Shown here piece by piece: positions 1-5,960 of a stretch of DNA of 6,561 nucleotides. Origin of the DNA: an uncultured Gammaproteobacteria bacterium (GTDB taxonomy: Bacteria; Pseudomonadota; Gammaproteobacteria; Pseudomonadales; Azotimanducaceae); NCBI GenBank assembly GCA_913043075.1, contig CAJWLI010000083.1, positions 1-6,561 of the forward strand, given 5' to 3'. The first letter of the stretch is position 1, and each line of letters starts with the position of its first letter. A model generated the notes under the pieces. That model saw only the letters and a program-made list of their open reading frames with translations. It was not told where the DNA came from and did not search any database. The position numbers were made by a program, and so were the translations under genes.

Positions 1-22
1 TCCATGTCTGCTTAGACATGGA
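1..22. repeat. Perfect 9-bp inverted repeat with 4-base loop upstream of tusD
   Basis: TCCATGTCT at 1-9 is exactly reverse-complementary to AGACATGGA at 14-22, with the loop GCTT between them. No T-run follows on the + strand, so it is not a canonical intrinsic terminator of an upstream + gene. Because it begins at the first base of the window, the stem may be longer. It ends 20 bases before the tusD ATG, so it could be a leader hairpin, an operator, or a stem inside the tail of an upstream gene. Seen directly; role unknown. Confidence 0.6.
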
Positions 23-42
23 TCTGCAATCGCCTTAAACAC

Positions 43-429
43 ATGAAAATTTCCGTGGTAATCCAAGGATCACCCCAGTCCCAGAGTTGCACCACGGCCT
101 TCGAGTACACAAAGGCTATCATTGAATCTGAAAACGAAGTTTATCGAGTTTTTTTTCATCAGGACGCCGTACTCGCCGTTAACAGTCTCAATGAGGCGCC
201 GAGTGACGAACCGAGAATTGGCGAGCTCTGGTCTGAACTAGCCGCGAAACATGAACTAGAAATGATCGTTTGCTCAACCTCTGCCGCACGAAGAGGGATT
301 TTAGACAAGGCCGAGGCAAAGCAGAGAGGCACAAAAAGCAACCTATTGCCAAACTTCGTCTTAGGAGGGCTCGGTCTTCTGATGGACGCAATTTTTGAGT
401 CTGACAAAACTATCACCTTTGGCGAATAA
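43..429 (+). CDS. tusD: Sulfurtransferase TusD (DsrE family), catalytic subunit of TusBCD
   Basis: TusD is the catalytic subunit of the cytoplasmic TusBCD complex. It takes persulfide sulfur from TusA and passes it to TusE for MnmA-dependent 2-thiolation of U34 in tRNA-Lys, -Glu and -Gln. The 128-residue length equals that of E. coli TusD. The start MKISVVIQGSP matches the family's first beta strand, and VFFHQDAV at 36-43 matches the VFFY..GV segment. Cys77, in IVCSTSAARRGIL, sits where E. coli TusD has the essential Cys78. VLGGLGLLMDA at 106-116 is the conserved FxLSGLG region. The gene leads the operon and its stop overlaps the tusC start (TAATG). No clear Shine-Dalgarno precedes the ATG. 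A second frame upstream ends in TGA overlapping this ATG, so coupling to an upstream gene is possible. A DsrE role in sulfur oxidation is less likely because the TusE encoded downstream is the single-cysteine type. Confidence 0.95.
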   Translation: MKISVVIQGSPQSQSCTTAFEYTKAIIESENEVYRVFFHQDAVLAVNSLNEAPSDEPRIGELWSELAAKHELEMIVCSTSAARRGILDKAEAKQRGTKSNLLPNFVLGGLGLLMDAIFESDKTITFGE

Positions 430-779
430 TGAAAAAAATCCTTTTTATCTTTTCCGGTAGTTTATCCCACTCAAGGTCACAAGAGGCTCTCGAGGCCCTT
501 TTAGCGGGGAGCGCCTTTACAGGCTGCGCCGCTCTCTTTCGTGACGAGGCGGTGTTGCAACTCCTGAAAAGCCAAAAATTAAGTTTGTTGCACAAGAAAG
601 AGTTTTCTATGGGTTACGGAGCACTTAAAGACTACGGAGTCCGAGAAATTTTCTGCAGCAAAAATGCGATGGAACGTTACGGTATATTGGCCGAGGACAT
701 TTTTATTCAAGCAGAAATTATAAGCAGCGATAGAGAGCGGATAGAAATCGATGCCTGCGACGTTGCGTTGAACTTCTGA
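429..779 (+). CDS. tusC: TusC, DsrF-like subunit of the TusBCD sulfur relay complex
   Basis: This is the TusC subunit of the TusBCD heterohexamer, a structural partner of TusD in tRNA 2-thiouridine synthesis. At 116 residues it is close to the roughly 119 of E. coli TusC. It opens MKKILFIFSG, has the helix segment EALEALLAGSAF at 19-30, and ends DVALNF, matching the DVILRF ending of E. coli TusC. Cys76, in IFCSKNAMERYGIL, lies at the position equivalent to the catalytic cysteine of TusD, and the surrounding pattern (C-S-x-x-A-x-R-x-G-I-L) resembles the TusD sequence, showing that the two are paralogous DsrE-fold proteins. In E. coli the TusD cysteine is the one I recall as essential. The start overlaps the tusD stop by one base and the stop overlaps the tusB start by one base (TGATG), so translation is probably coupled. 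Confidence 0.95.
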   Translation: MKKILFIFSGSLSHSRSQEALEALLAGSAFTGCAALFRDEAVLQLLKSQKLSLLHKKEFSMGYGALKDYGVREIFCSKNAMERYGILAEDIFIQAEIISSDRERIEIDACDVALNF

Positions 780-1036
780 TGATACTGCATACTATTAACA
801 AACCCGAGAAGCTTCTAAGCTGCACAGAGTTGATCGAAGATTCAGATTTAGTCTTGTTGATGGAAGACGGTGTTTACTTGGCCAATGATCCCATACCTGG
901 CGTCGTTCACGCGTTAAGCACCGACGTGCTAGCTCGAGGCTTTAAAATTCTGGAAAAGCAGAAAACCAAATTGATAGATTACAAGGAGTTTGTAGGGCTC
1001 ACCTGTCGCGCGGATAAAATCTGCGCTTGGTTTTAA
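779..1036 (+). CDS. tusB: TusB, DsrH-like subunit of the TusBCD sulfur relay complex
   Basis: This is the smallest subunit of TusBCD. The 85 residues are slightly fewer than the 95 of E. coli TusB. It begins MILHTINKP, the usual LHT start of DsrH/TusB. It has VLLMEDGVYLA at 25-35 (family pattern LLLxQDGV), DVLARGF at 49-55 (family DLxARG), LIDYKEFVGLT at 65-75 (family IDYxxFVxLT) and the terminal AWF (family QxW). Cys15, in KLLSCTEL, aligns by eye with the conserved Cys20 of Allochromatium DsrH, a cysteine that E. coli TusB lacks. There is no visible Shine-Dalgarno; the ATG overlaps the tusC stop, so expression probably depends on coupling. The call is firm from the motifs plus the tusD-C-B order. 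Confidence 0.94.
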   Translation: MILHTINKPEKLLSCTELIEDSDLVLLMEDGVYLANDPIPGVVHALSTDVLARGFKILEKQKTKLIDYKEFVGLTCRADKICAWF

Positions 1037-1039
1037 ACA

Positions 1040-1351
1040 ATGAACGATGAAGAAAAAAAAGTTGCCTGCTCCAAAGATTGGCGAGAATGGCAAGCTGAAG
1101 ATGCTTCGGTAATCGCAGAGAACTTTGGGATTTTATTAAACGAAGACCACTGGAAAGTAATAGAAATAGTTCGGAACTACTATCAATCCTACAGGCTCTT
1201 CCCTCCAAATAGGGTTCTAATTAATCTGATAATGAAAGAGCAAGGGCCCGAAAAAGCCAACAGCATGCATCTTATGAAACTATTTTCTGGAACGCCTGCG
1301 AAGGTTTTAGCTCAATTAGCAGGTCTGCCTAAGCCAGCAAATTGTGACTAA
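1040..1351 (+). CDS. tusE: Sulfurtransferase TusE (DsrC/TusE family)
   Basis: TusE accepts persulfide sulfur from TusD and hands it to MnmA bound to tRNA, for s2U34 formation. The 103 residues compare with 109 in E. coli. Visible family blocks are VIAENFGILLNEDHW at 24-38 (E. coli VIAENEGISLSPEHW), RNYYQSYRLFPPNR at 45-58, and the C-terminal arm LAGLPKPANCD. The penultimate Cys102 corresponds to the essential E. coli Cys108. The second cysteine of true dissimilatory DsrC, eleven residues earlier, is absent (Ala91), which favours tRNA thiolation over sulfite reduction. LFSGTPAK replaces the usual LFPxGPAK. The N-terminus is shortened relative to relatives, and the MNDEEKK start is the only good one after the tusB stop. 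It lies 3 bases after tusB, last in the operon. Its TAA stop directly abuts the serS stop on the other strand. Confidence 0.95.
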   Translation: MNDEEKKVACSKDWREWQAEDASVIAENFGILLNEDHWKVIEIVRNYYQSYRLFPPNRVLINLIMKEQGPEKANSMHLMKLFSGTPAKVLAQLAGLPKPANCD

Positions 1352-2632
1352 CTAATCTAACGAAATTTTCTCTTCTCCGTCCATGTAGGGATGCAGAGCC
1401 TCAGGAATCGATAAGCTACCGTCACCGTTCTGGTAATTTTCGAGTATAGCTACTAGAGTCCTGCCAACGGCAAGTCCGGAGCCGTTTAGGGTGTGAAAAA
1501 GTTCTGGTTTGCTGGATGAAGTCTGCCTCCATCTCCCGCTGATCCGTCTTGCCTGGAAGTCCAAGAAATTACTGCATGATGAAATCTCTCGATACGCATT
1601 TTGGCCAGGCAACCAAACCTCTATGTCGTAGGTTTTTGCTGAAGCAAACCCAAGATCTTTTCCACAAAGATTTACAACACGATAAGGCAAGTCTAGCTTT
1701 TTCAATACTTGCTCGGCATGAGACGTAAGCTCTTCATGAGCATTCTGCGAATCTTCGGGCCTAACTACCATCACTAACTCCACTTTTTCGAATTGGTGTT
1801 GTCGAATCATGCCCTTGGTGTCGCGGCCATAGCTTCCGGCTTCACTTCTGAAGCAAGGCGTATGAGAAACATATTTGACTGGCAATTCCTCCGCGTCGAC
1901 GATCTTATCCCTAAAAATATTTGTTACAGGCACCTCTGCGGTTGGGATAAGATAAAACTCTCTGTCCCCATCAATCTTAAACAGATCCTCCTCAAATTTA
2001 GGGAGCTGTCCAGTTCCTAAAAGCGAATCTTTGTTAACGATGTACGGAACATAAACCTCTTCGTATCCGTGCTCTTTTGTATGTAGATCGAGCATAAAGT
2101 GAACAAGAGCACGATGCATCCTGGCAAGAGAGCCACGCATAATCGAAAAACGTGAGCCGGAAATTTTTGCAGCGTCATCGAAGCTAAGCCTATTTGATTT
2201 AGCGGTTAGGTCAACATGGTCTTTTGAGTCGAACCCAAGCTGCTCGATTTTTCCCCATTTTCGAACCTCTAAGTTGTCATCCTCTGAATCGCCCAGGGGA
2301 ACAGAAACGTCAGGGATGTTTGGAATACTCAAATAATATTGATTCAGCTCTTGTTGGATATTTTCCAGCTCAACTTTACTTTGATCAAGTTGCTCCCCTA
2401 TCCGAGCAACCTGATCTAGTAGATCCCCAACCTCTTTTCCTTCGGCTTTAAGTTTTCCAATCTTTTTCGAGTTAAGATTTCTGTCTGCCTGAAATTCCTC
2501 GGTTTCTATCTGCGCTTTTTTTCTTTTATTCTCTTTATCTTCGATGAATTTTTGATCCAGCTCAAAGCCTTTAACGGCTAATCGCTGAGAAACTTCTTGG
2601 ATATTTTTTCTAAGATATCTGGAATCAAGCAT
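1352..2632 (-). CDS. serS: Seryl-tRNA synthetase (class II)
   Basis: This enzyme charges tRNA-Ser (and tRNA-Sec if present) with serine in the cytoplasm. The 426 residues compare with 430 in E. coli. It starts MLDSRYLRKN, typical of SerRS. Residues about 27-100 form the charged antiparallel coiled-coil arm that grips the long variable arm of tRNA-Ser. The class II catalytic core follows: TAE at 231-233 (serine/ATP loop), motif 2 beginning FRSEAGSYGRDTKG at 261 with Arg262, and motif 3 GSGLAVGRTLVAILENYQ at 384-401 with Arg391. The segment ARRISGRWRQTSSSKPELFH at 361-380 is a little unlike the ARRxxARxR run I remember but keeps the frame and the following TLNG. A likely promoter lies just upstream, so it need not depend on lolA transcription. 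The Shine-Dalgarno is weak. The gene is convergent with tusE with zero intergenic bases. Confidence 0.98.
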   Translation of the reverse strand: MLDSRYLRKNIQEVSQRLAVKGFELDQKFIEDKENKRKKAQIETEEFQADRNLNSKKIGKLKAEGKEVGDLLDQVARIGEQLDQSKVELENIQQELNQYYLSIPNIPDVSVPLGDSEDDNLEVRKWGKIEQLGFDSKDHVDLTAKSNRLSFDDAAKISGSRFSIMRGSLARMHRALVHFMLDLHTKEHGYEEVYVPYIVNKDSLLGTGQLPKFEEDLFKIDGDREFYLIPTAEVPVTNIFRDKIVDAEELPVKYVSHTPCFRSEAGSYGRDTKGMIRQHQFEKVELVMVVRPEDSQNAHEELTSHAEQVLKKLDLPYRVVNLCGKDLGFASAKTYDIEVWLPGQNAYREISSCSNFLDFQARRISGRWRQTSSSKPELFHTLNGSGLAVGRTLVAILENYQNGDGSLSIPEALHPYMDGEEKISLD

Positions 2633-2660
2633 GAGTTGTTGTTCTCGAAAAAGAGGATTT

Positions 2661-2689
2661 ATGTTACCAGATCGACACAGGACAGTTAA
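2661..2689 (-). promoter_or_regulatory. Candidate sigma70 promoter for serS
   Basis: On the minus strand, TTAACT (2684-2689) is followed by a 17-base spacer and TAACAT (2661-2666), which carries a TGG extension just upstream of the -10 box. Each hexamer matches 4 of 6 consensus positions. Initiation near 2653 would leave a leader of about 20 bases before the serS ATG. This is the best promoter-like pair I found in the 115-base gap between lolA and serS. It is inferred by eye without background scoring. No convincing intrinsic terminator for lolA was found in the same gap. Confidence 0.4.
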
Positions 2690-2747
2690 TAAAAGTTATT
2701 TGAGAAGCTCTTTAACGAGAAGCATTACAGGTAAACACATTTTCAAG

Positions 2748-3362
2748 TTACCGATTATCAATTAAATCTATATTTTCAGGCAGAACGAAAATAAACTCTT
2801 CATTTGGAAGCGTCTCAACCAGAAACATTCGGTTAAAAAAAACTTCGAGTGGCGCTCCAACTTTAGACCCTACAAATATTCTAGAAATAAGGCCACTGGA
2901 AAAATCTAATTCCACGAATTCGATAGGGCTCTCAGTTTCTTTTATCGCGATCTTAAATCGTTTTTCGTCTTCTGAAAGACTTACTATTTCTTTTCCTTCT
3001 AAGAAAGCCCTCGGTTCAGAAAGAAGTTTCATAAATGGCATTTCTGACAAGGAATTTTTAAGATCCTTCACCACCACCTGCTCCAAATCCTTATCGTAAG
3101 TCCAGAGCGACTCTCCATCCGATGTTATCGATTGAGAGACAGGAGGGCTGATCTCCATTCGAAATAAATTTGGTCTCTGAAACAAAAGCCGACCAGTGAC
3201 CGATTTATCTGAACCACCCATACCTTGCTCAAAAAAAGATTGCATAGACTTTATTTCTTCAAGACTCTGAATCAGAAACGCTCTAGCCTCAGATGCAATC
3301 GCGGAAAAGGGCCAGAGTGATATCATTAACGCAAGGATTACAAACTTATTGTGGTGGGGCAT
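2748..3362 (-). CDS. lolA: Outer-membrane lipoprotein carrier protein LolA (periplasmic chaperone)
   Basis: LolA takes lipoproteins released by LolCDE at the inner membrane and carries them across the periplasm to LolB. From the ATG at 3362 the product has 204 residues, against 203 in E. coli LolA. It has a signal peptide: MPHHNK, a hydrophobic run FVILALMISLWPFSAIA, and a probable signal peptidase I cut after AIA (residue 23). Family landmarks are QRPNLFRM at 62-69, where Arg63 matches the lid residue Arg43 of mature E. coli LolA, then SDGESLWTYD at 81-90, LEQV at 93-96, and the final strand FIFVLPENIDLID. A GTG codon eight codons upstream (3384-3386) could extend the N-terminus, but it would lengthen the n-region and overlap ftsK further, so the ATG is preferred. 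GAGAAG about 9 bases before this ATG is a possible Shine-Dalgarno. The start lies inside ftsK (17-base overlap), so the pair is probably translationally coupled. Confidence 0.95.
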   Translation of the reverse strand: MPHHNKFVILALMISLWPFSAIASEARAFLIQSLEEIKSMQSFFEQGMGGSDKSVTGRLLFQRPNLFRMEISPPVSQSITSDGESLWTYDKDLEQVVVKDLKNSLSEMPFMKLLSEPRAFLEGKEIVSLSEDEKRFKIAIKETESPIEFVELDFSSGLISRIFVGSKVGAPLEVFFNRMFLVETLPNEEFIFVLPENIDLIDNR

Positions 3363-5670
3363 TAGCAAGCACTTCTCGTGATCCACTGGTGTTCATCTCG
3401 CTAACTAACCCCGCAGCCTCCATAGCCTCTATAATGCGAGCAGCTCTGTTATAACCTATCCGGAATTTTCGTTGGACCGCTGAGATGGATGCTCGCCGAG
3501 TTTCAGTCACAAAAGCTACGGCTTCATCATAAAATGGATCAGCCTCCTCTTCATACTCAACTCCCCCATTAGCACTCCCTCCACCAGGCAAAAGCTCAGA
3601 GTCAGAAGCCCCCTCTAATATACTGTTAAGATAATTGGGTTGGCCTAATTTTTTCCAGCTCTGGACTACTCTATGCACCTCGTCATCGTCCACAAACGCA
3701 CCGTGCACGCGGACAGGGAGAGGTGAACCTGCCGCAAGGTATAGCATGTCACCATGTCCTAGAAGCTGTTCCGCCCCTCCTTGATCGAGGATGGTTCGAG
3801 AATCAACCTTAGAAGAAACCTGAAAAGCAATCCTGGACGGGATATTCGCCTTTATAAGCCCAGTGATTACGTCCACGGATGGCCGTTGTGTCGCTAATAT
3901 CAGGTGGATCCCTGCTGCTCGAGCCTTCTGAGCAATTCTAGCTATGAGTTCCTCTACTTTTTTTCCGACGATCATCATCATGTCCGCAAACTCGTCGATA
4001 ATCACGACAACAAACGGTAACGCTTCAATCTCGGGAGCCATTTCATCCTCTGATCCCTCTTCGCTAACCCAAAATGGATCTCTAAGAGGCTCACCAACCT
4101 TCTTCGCATCTTTAACTTTTCTATTAAAACCGCTAACGTTTCGGACACCTAAAGAAGCCATTAGTCGATATCTTCGTTCCATTTCAGCCACGCACCATCT
4201 CAACGCGTTTGAAGCATCTTTCATGTCTGTGACAACTGGCGTGAGTAAGTGCGGAATTCCCTCGTACACCGCAAGTTCCAGCATTTTCGGATCAACCATG
4301 ATCATCCTCACTTCTTCTGGAGAGGATTTAAACAAAAGAGAGAGGATCATTGCGTTTAAACCCACAGATTTACCTGATCCAGTAGTTCCTGCTACCAACA
4401 AATGGGGCATTTTTGCTAAGTCCTGTACCACAGGAACTCCCGAAATATCTTGCCCAAGAGCCAGGGACAATACAGATTGAGACTCATCGTAGGCTGCAGA
4501 TTTTAAGACTTCACTCATTTTTACGGTTTCTCTGTCAACGTTGGGGATCTCAATACCTACGACGGACTTGCCTGGAATTACTTCTACAACTCGAACGCTT
4601 ATTACAGCTAAAGACCTCGCTAAGTCTTTAGCTAAACTTGTTATACGCGAAACTTTGACACCTGCTGCGGGTTGAATCTCAAATCTGGTAATCACAGGCC
4701 CAGGGAAAACAGAAGAAACCTCTGCTTCGATACCATAATCCTTAAGCTTAAGTTCAAGAAGCCTGGAGAGCGCTTGCAAATCCTCATCGGAATACCCCCG
4801 ACCTCTCGAGCTCTTCTCATCGTCTAAAAGATGTAAAGCAGGCAAACCTTCAACAGCCTCAATTTTGAAGAGGTTCCCTTGACGTTCCAGAGAGCTTCTT
4901 TTGCTTTCCTCCATTTTTTTTTCAGATACAGTCTCTATGACCGGCGAAACTCTTCGCTCGTTTATTTTCACCTGCTTCTCAATCAGTTGCTTTCGCCTTT
5001 TCCTCGACTTCCTTAACTCATAGAGTTCCCTCAAATAACCGCTCACACGAGCCATTCGATTTCGGACGGATAGACCAGTAGAGATAGCGGCACCCCCTAG
5101 TAATTCCATGAGCGCTAGCCACGAGAGATCCAAAAGAGCTGTAACACCAAAAAATAGCAGCGCAAGAAAAATTAAGGTCGCACCAACGTAGGAAAATACG
5201 GGTTCCAACAAGTTTGCTAACTCTAGACCTATTACGCCACCGCTACCATTAGGATAATCCAAGCCAAAGTCATAAAAATGTAAAGAAGCTATCCCGCTAG
5301 CAGCAGAAACTAAAAGCAAAAACCCAGCGATTCTAAGTAAAAAAAAAGGTCCGTCAAAGTCGTTTTTGACATTACGATCTCTAAAAATCTCAAAGGCCTG
5401 AAGGGACAAAACCGCAGGAAAAATAAAAGCAATGTAGCCAAAGAAAAAAAGAAACACGTCTGAAATCCAAGCACCACTTTTACCTACTATATTCTCAGCA
5501 ACAATTTCGGCACCCATATAACTCCAACCCGGGTCCTTGGGATCGTAAGATGCGAGAGCTAAAAAAAGGTAAACCGCGAGCGCAACCCAGGCTATAAATA
5601 GCCCCTCTTGAATTTTCGTGGCTAGCTTCTCAGAAAGATCGCTCTGGTGATCTTTGGCTTGCTTTTTCAA
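3346..5670 (-). CDS. ftsK: DNA translocase FtsK (cell division and chromosome segregation)
   Basis: FtsK is a septum-anchored hexameric ATPase that pumps DNA toward dif and activates XerCD at division. The product has 774 residues, far shorter than E. coli (about 1329) but close to the roughly 811 of Pseudomonas. The N-terminus carries about four membrane segments (about 23-42, 71-92, 110-131, 163-187). A short basic linker (about 205-290, rich in K, R and E) replaces the long Pro/Gln linker of enterics. The motor follows: alpha domain about 300-385, Walker A GTTGSGKS at 428-435, Walker B VVVIIDE at 554-560, and TQRPSVDVITGLIKANIPSR at 594-613. The C-terminal winged-helix gamma domain (about 708-770), which reads KOPS, includes QRKFRIGYNRAARIIEAME. 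The start is TTG; an in-frame TAG lies 10 codons upstream and no ATG or GTG precedes the first membrane segment, so TTG is the reasonable choice. The end overlaps lolA. Confidence 0.97.
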   Translation of the reverse strand: MKKQAKDHQSDLSEKLATKIQEGLFIAWVALAVYLFLALASYDPKDPGWSYMGAEIVAENIVGKSGAWISDVFLFFFGYIAFIFPAVLSLQAFEIFRDRNVKNDFDGPFFLLRIAGFLLLVSAASGIASLHFYDFGLDYPNGSGGVIGLELANLLEPVFSYVGATLIFLALLFFGVTALLDLSWLALMELLGGAAISTGLSVRNRMARVSGYLRELYELRKSRKRRKQLIEKQVKINERRVSPVIETVSEKKMEESKRSSLERQGNLFKIEAVEGLPALHLLDDEKSSRGRGYSDEDLQALSRLLELKLKDYGIEAEVSSVFPGPVITRFEIQPAAGVKVSRITSLAKDLARSLAVISVRVVEVIPGKSVVGIEIPNVDRETVKMSEVLKSAAYDESQSVLSLALGQDISGVPVVQDLAKMPHLLVAGTTGSGKSVGLNAMILSLLFKSSPEEVRMIMVDPKMLELAVYEGIPHLLTPVVTDMKDASNALRWCVAEMERRYRLMASLGVRNVSGFNRKVKDAKKVGEPLRDPFWVSEEGSEDEMAPEIEALPFVVVIIDEFADMMMIVGKKVEELIARIAQKARAAGIHLILATQRPSVDVITGLIKANIPSRIAFQVSSKVDSRTILDQGGAEQLLGHGDMLYLAAGSPLPVRVHGAFVDDDEVHRVVQSWKKLGQPNYLNSILEGASDSELLPGGGSANGGVEYEEEADPFYDEAVAFVTETRRASISAVQRKFRIGYNRAARIIEAMEAAGLVSEMNTSGSREVLANAPPQ

Positions 5671-5689
5671 AGGTGAAAACCCCAGTCTG

Positions 5690-5705
5690 TCTAGGCTACG
5701 CTAGA
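5690..5705. repeat. Short inverted repeat just upstream of ftsK
   Basis: TCTAG (5690-5694) and CTAGA (5701-5705) are perfect complements separated by six bases. The repeat lies about 20 bases upstream of the ftsK TTG and next to the possible -10 box TATAGT on the minus strand (5711-5716), so it would overlap the predicted transcription start. It could be an operator or a small leader hairpin. Five-base arms also occur by chance. Confidence 0.3.
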
Positions 5706-5710
5706 ATGAT

Positions 5711-5716
5711 ACTATA
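5711..5716 (-). promoter_or_regulatory. Candidate -10 element for ftsK
   Basis: TATAGT read on the minus strand matches 5 of 6 consensus positions, and an overlapping TATCAT does so too. No good -35 hexamer is found 16-18 bases upstream. Initiation would fall near 5704, giving a leader of about 35 bases before the TTG start. I saw no LexA-type box of the kind that controls one ftsK promoter in E. coli. Confidence 0.25.
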
Positions 5717-5741
5717 CGAATCGGCGCAAACGGACACTTAA

Positions 5742-5769
5742 TTTTCTCTTGCCTATCGATTTTTCTCTT
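5742..5769. repeat. Direct repeat of TTTTCTCTT, 19-base period
   Basis: TTTTCTCTT occurs at 5742-5750 and again at 5761-5769. The start-to-start distance is 19 bases, near two helical turns, which would place two bound protein molecules on the same face. On the minus strand this is AAGAGAAAA twice, upstream of the possible ftsK -10 box. It may be a tandem regulator site or chance in pyrimidine-rich sequence. Confidence 0.35.
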
Positions 5770-5840
5770 TTGCAGGATGGCCCCTTTACTTAAAGCTAAT
5801 CTAAAGCCCGCTCATAAAAAAACGGCGATATCATGGCGTT

Positions 5841-5871
5841 ATATCTTGGGAGAACATGAAGTCCCGGATAT
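5841..5871 (+). promoter_or_regulatory. Candidate bulged RNA hairpin in the ftsK-trxB gap
   Basis: Read as + strand RNA, ATAT (5841-5844), a bulged C, TT and GGGA (5848-5851) pair with TCCC (5862-5865), GG and ATAT (5868-5871). That gives ten pairs, including two G-U wobbles, around a 10-base loop. The wobbles become C-A mismatches on the other strand, so the structure favours + strand RNA. The loop and right arm contain ATG AAG TCC CGG ATA TAC TAA (5856-5876), a six-codon frame preceded closely by GGGAG. ATATC at 5841-5845 could alternatively pair with GATAT at 5827-5831. It lies upstream of my candidate trxB promoter, so it would be transcribed only from a start farther upstream. Function unknown. 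Confidence 0.3.
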
Positions 5872-5931
5872 ACTAAAACTCGTTTTGATGAAGATCTACT
5901 AATTATTTGATTGATGAATAGACTTTTACGA

Positions 5932-5960
5932 TTAAAAAGAAATTCAAAAATCACTAAAAT
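5932..5960 (+). promoter_or_regulatory. Candidate sigma70 promoter for trxB
   Basis: TTAAAA (5932-5937, 4 of 6 matches) and TAAAAT (5955-5960, 5 of 6) are separated by 17 bases. Initiation would be near 5967, giving a leader of about 55 bases. The surrounding sequence is strongly A-rich, which could act as an UP element but also makes chance matches common. A second TAAAAT at 6002-6007 lies too close to the start codon and lacks a -35 partner. Confidence 0.35.

Noticed and set aside
151..159. Eight-T run in tusD, and similar runs in tusC and trxB, as possible frameshift sites
   Set aside because: All frames are intact across the runs and match family sequence on both sides, so there is no evidence of frameshifting or pseudogenes.
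43..1351. Reading the operon as dsrEFH-dsrC of dissimilatory sulfur oxidation
   Set aside because: The last gene lacks the second DsrC cysteine, no dsrAB is present in the window, and the subunit sequences fit the Tus tRNA thiolation proteins.
2690..2747. Possible terminator after lolA, with GCTTCTC twice and nearby GAGC
   Set aside because: The stem has only three to four consecutive pairs and no proper T-run follows, so it does not qualify as an intrinsic terminator.
3944..4480. Long + strand frame (178 codons) inside ftsK
   Set aside because: It is antisense to the conserved FtsK motor domain, is Ser/Thr/Ile-rich low-complexity sequence, and resembles no family. It is a shadow of the ftsK codons.
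5821..5840. Imperfect palindrome AACGGCGATATCATGGCGTT
   Set aside because: Only the outer four pairs and scattered inner pairs match (about six of ten). This is too weak for a separate site, although the GATAT within it is used in the alternative-hairpin observation.
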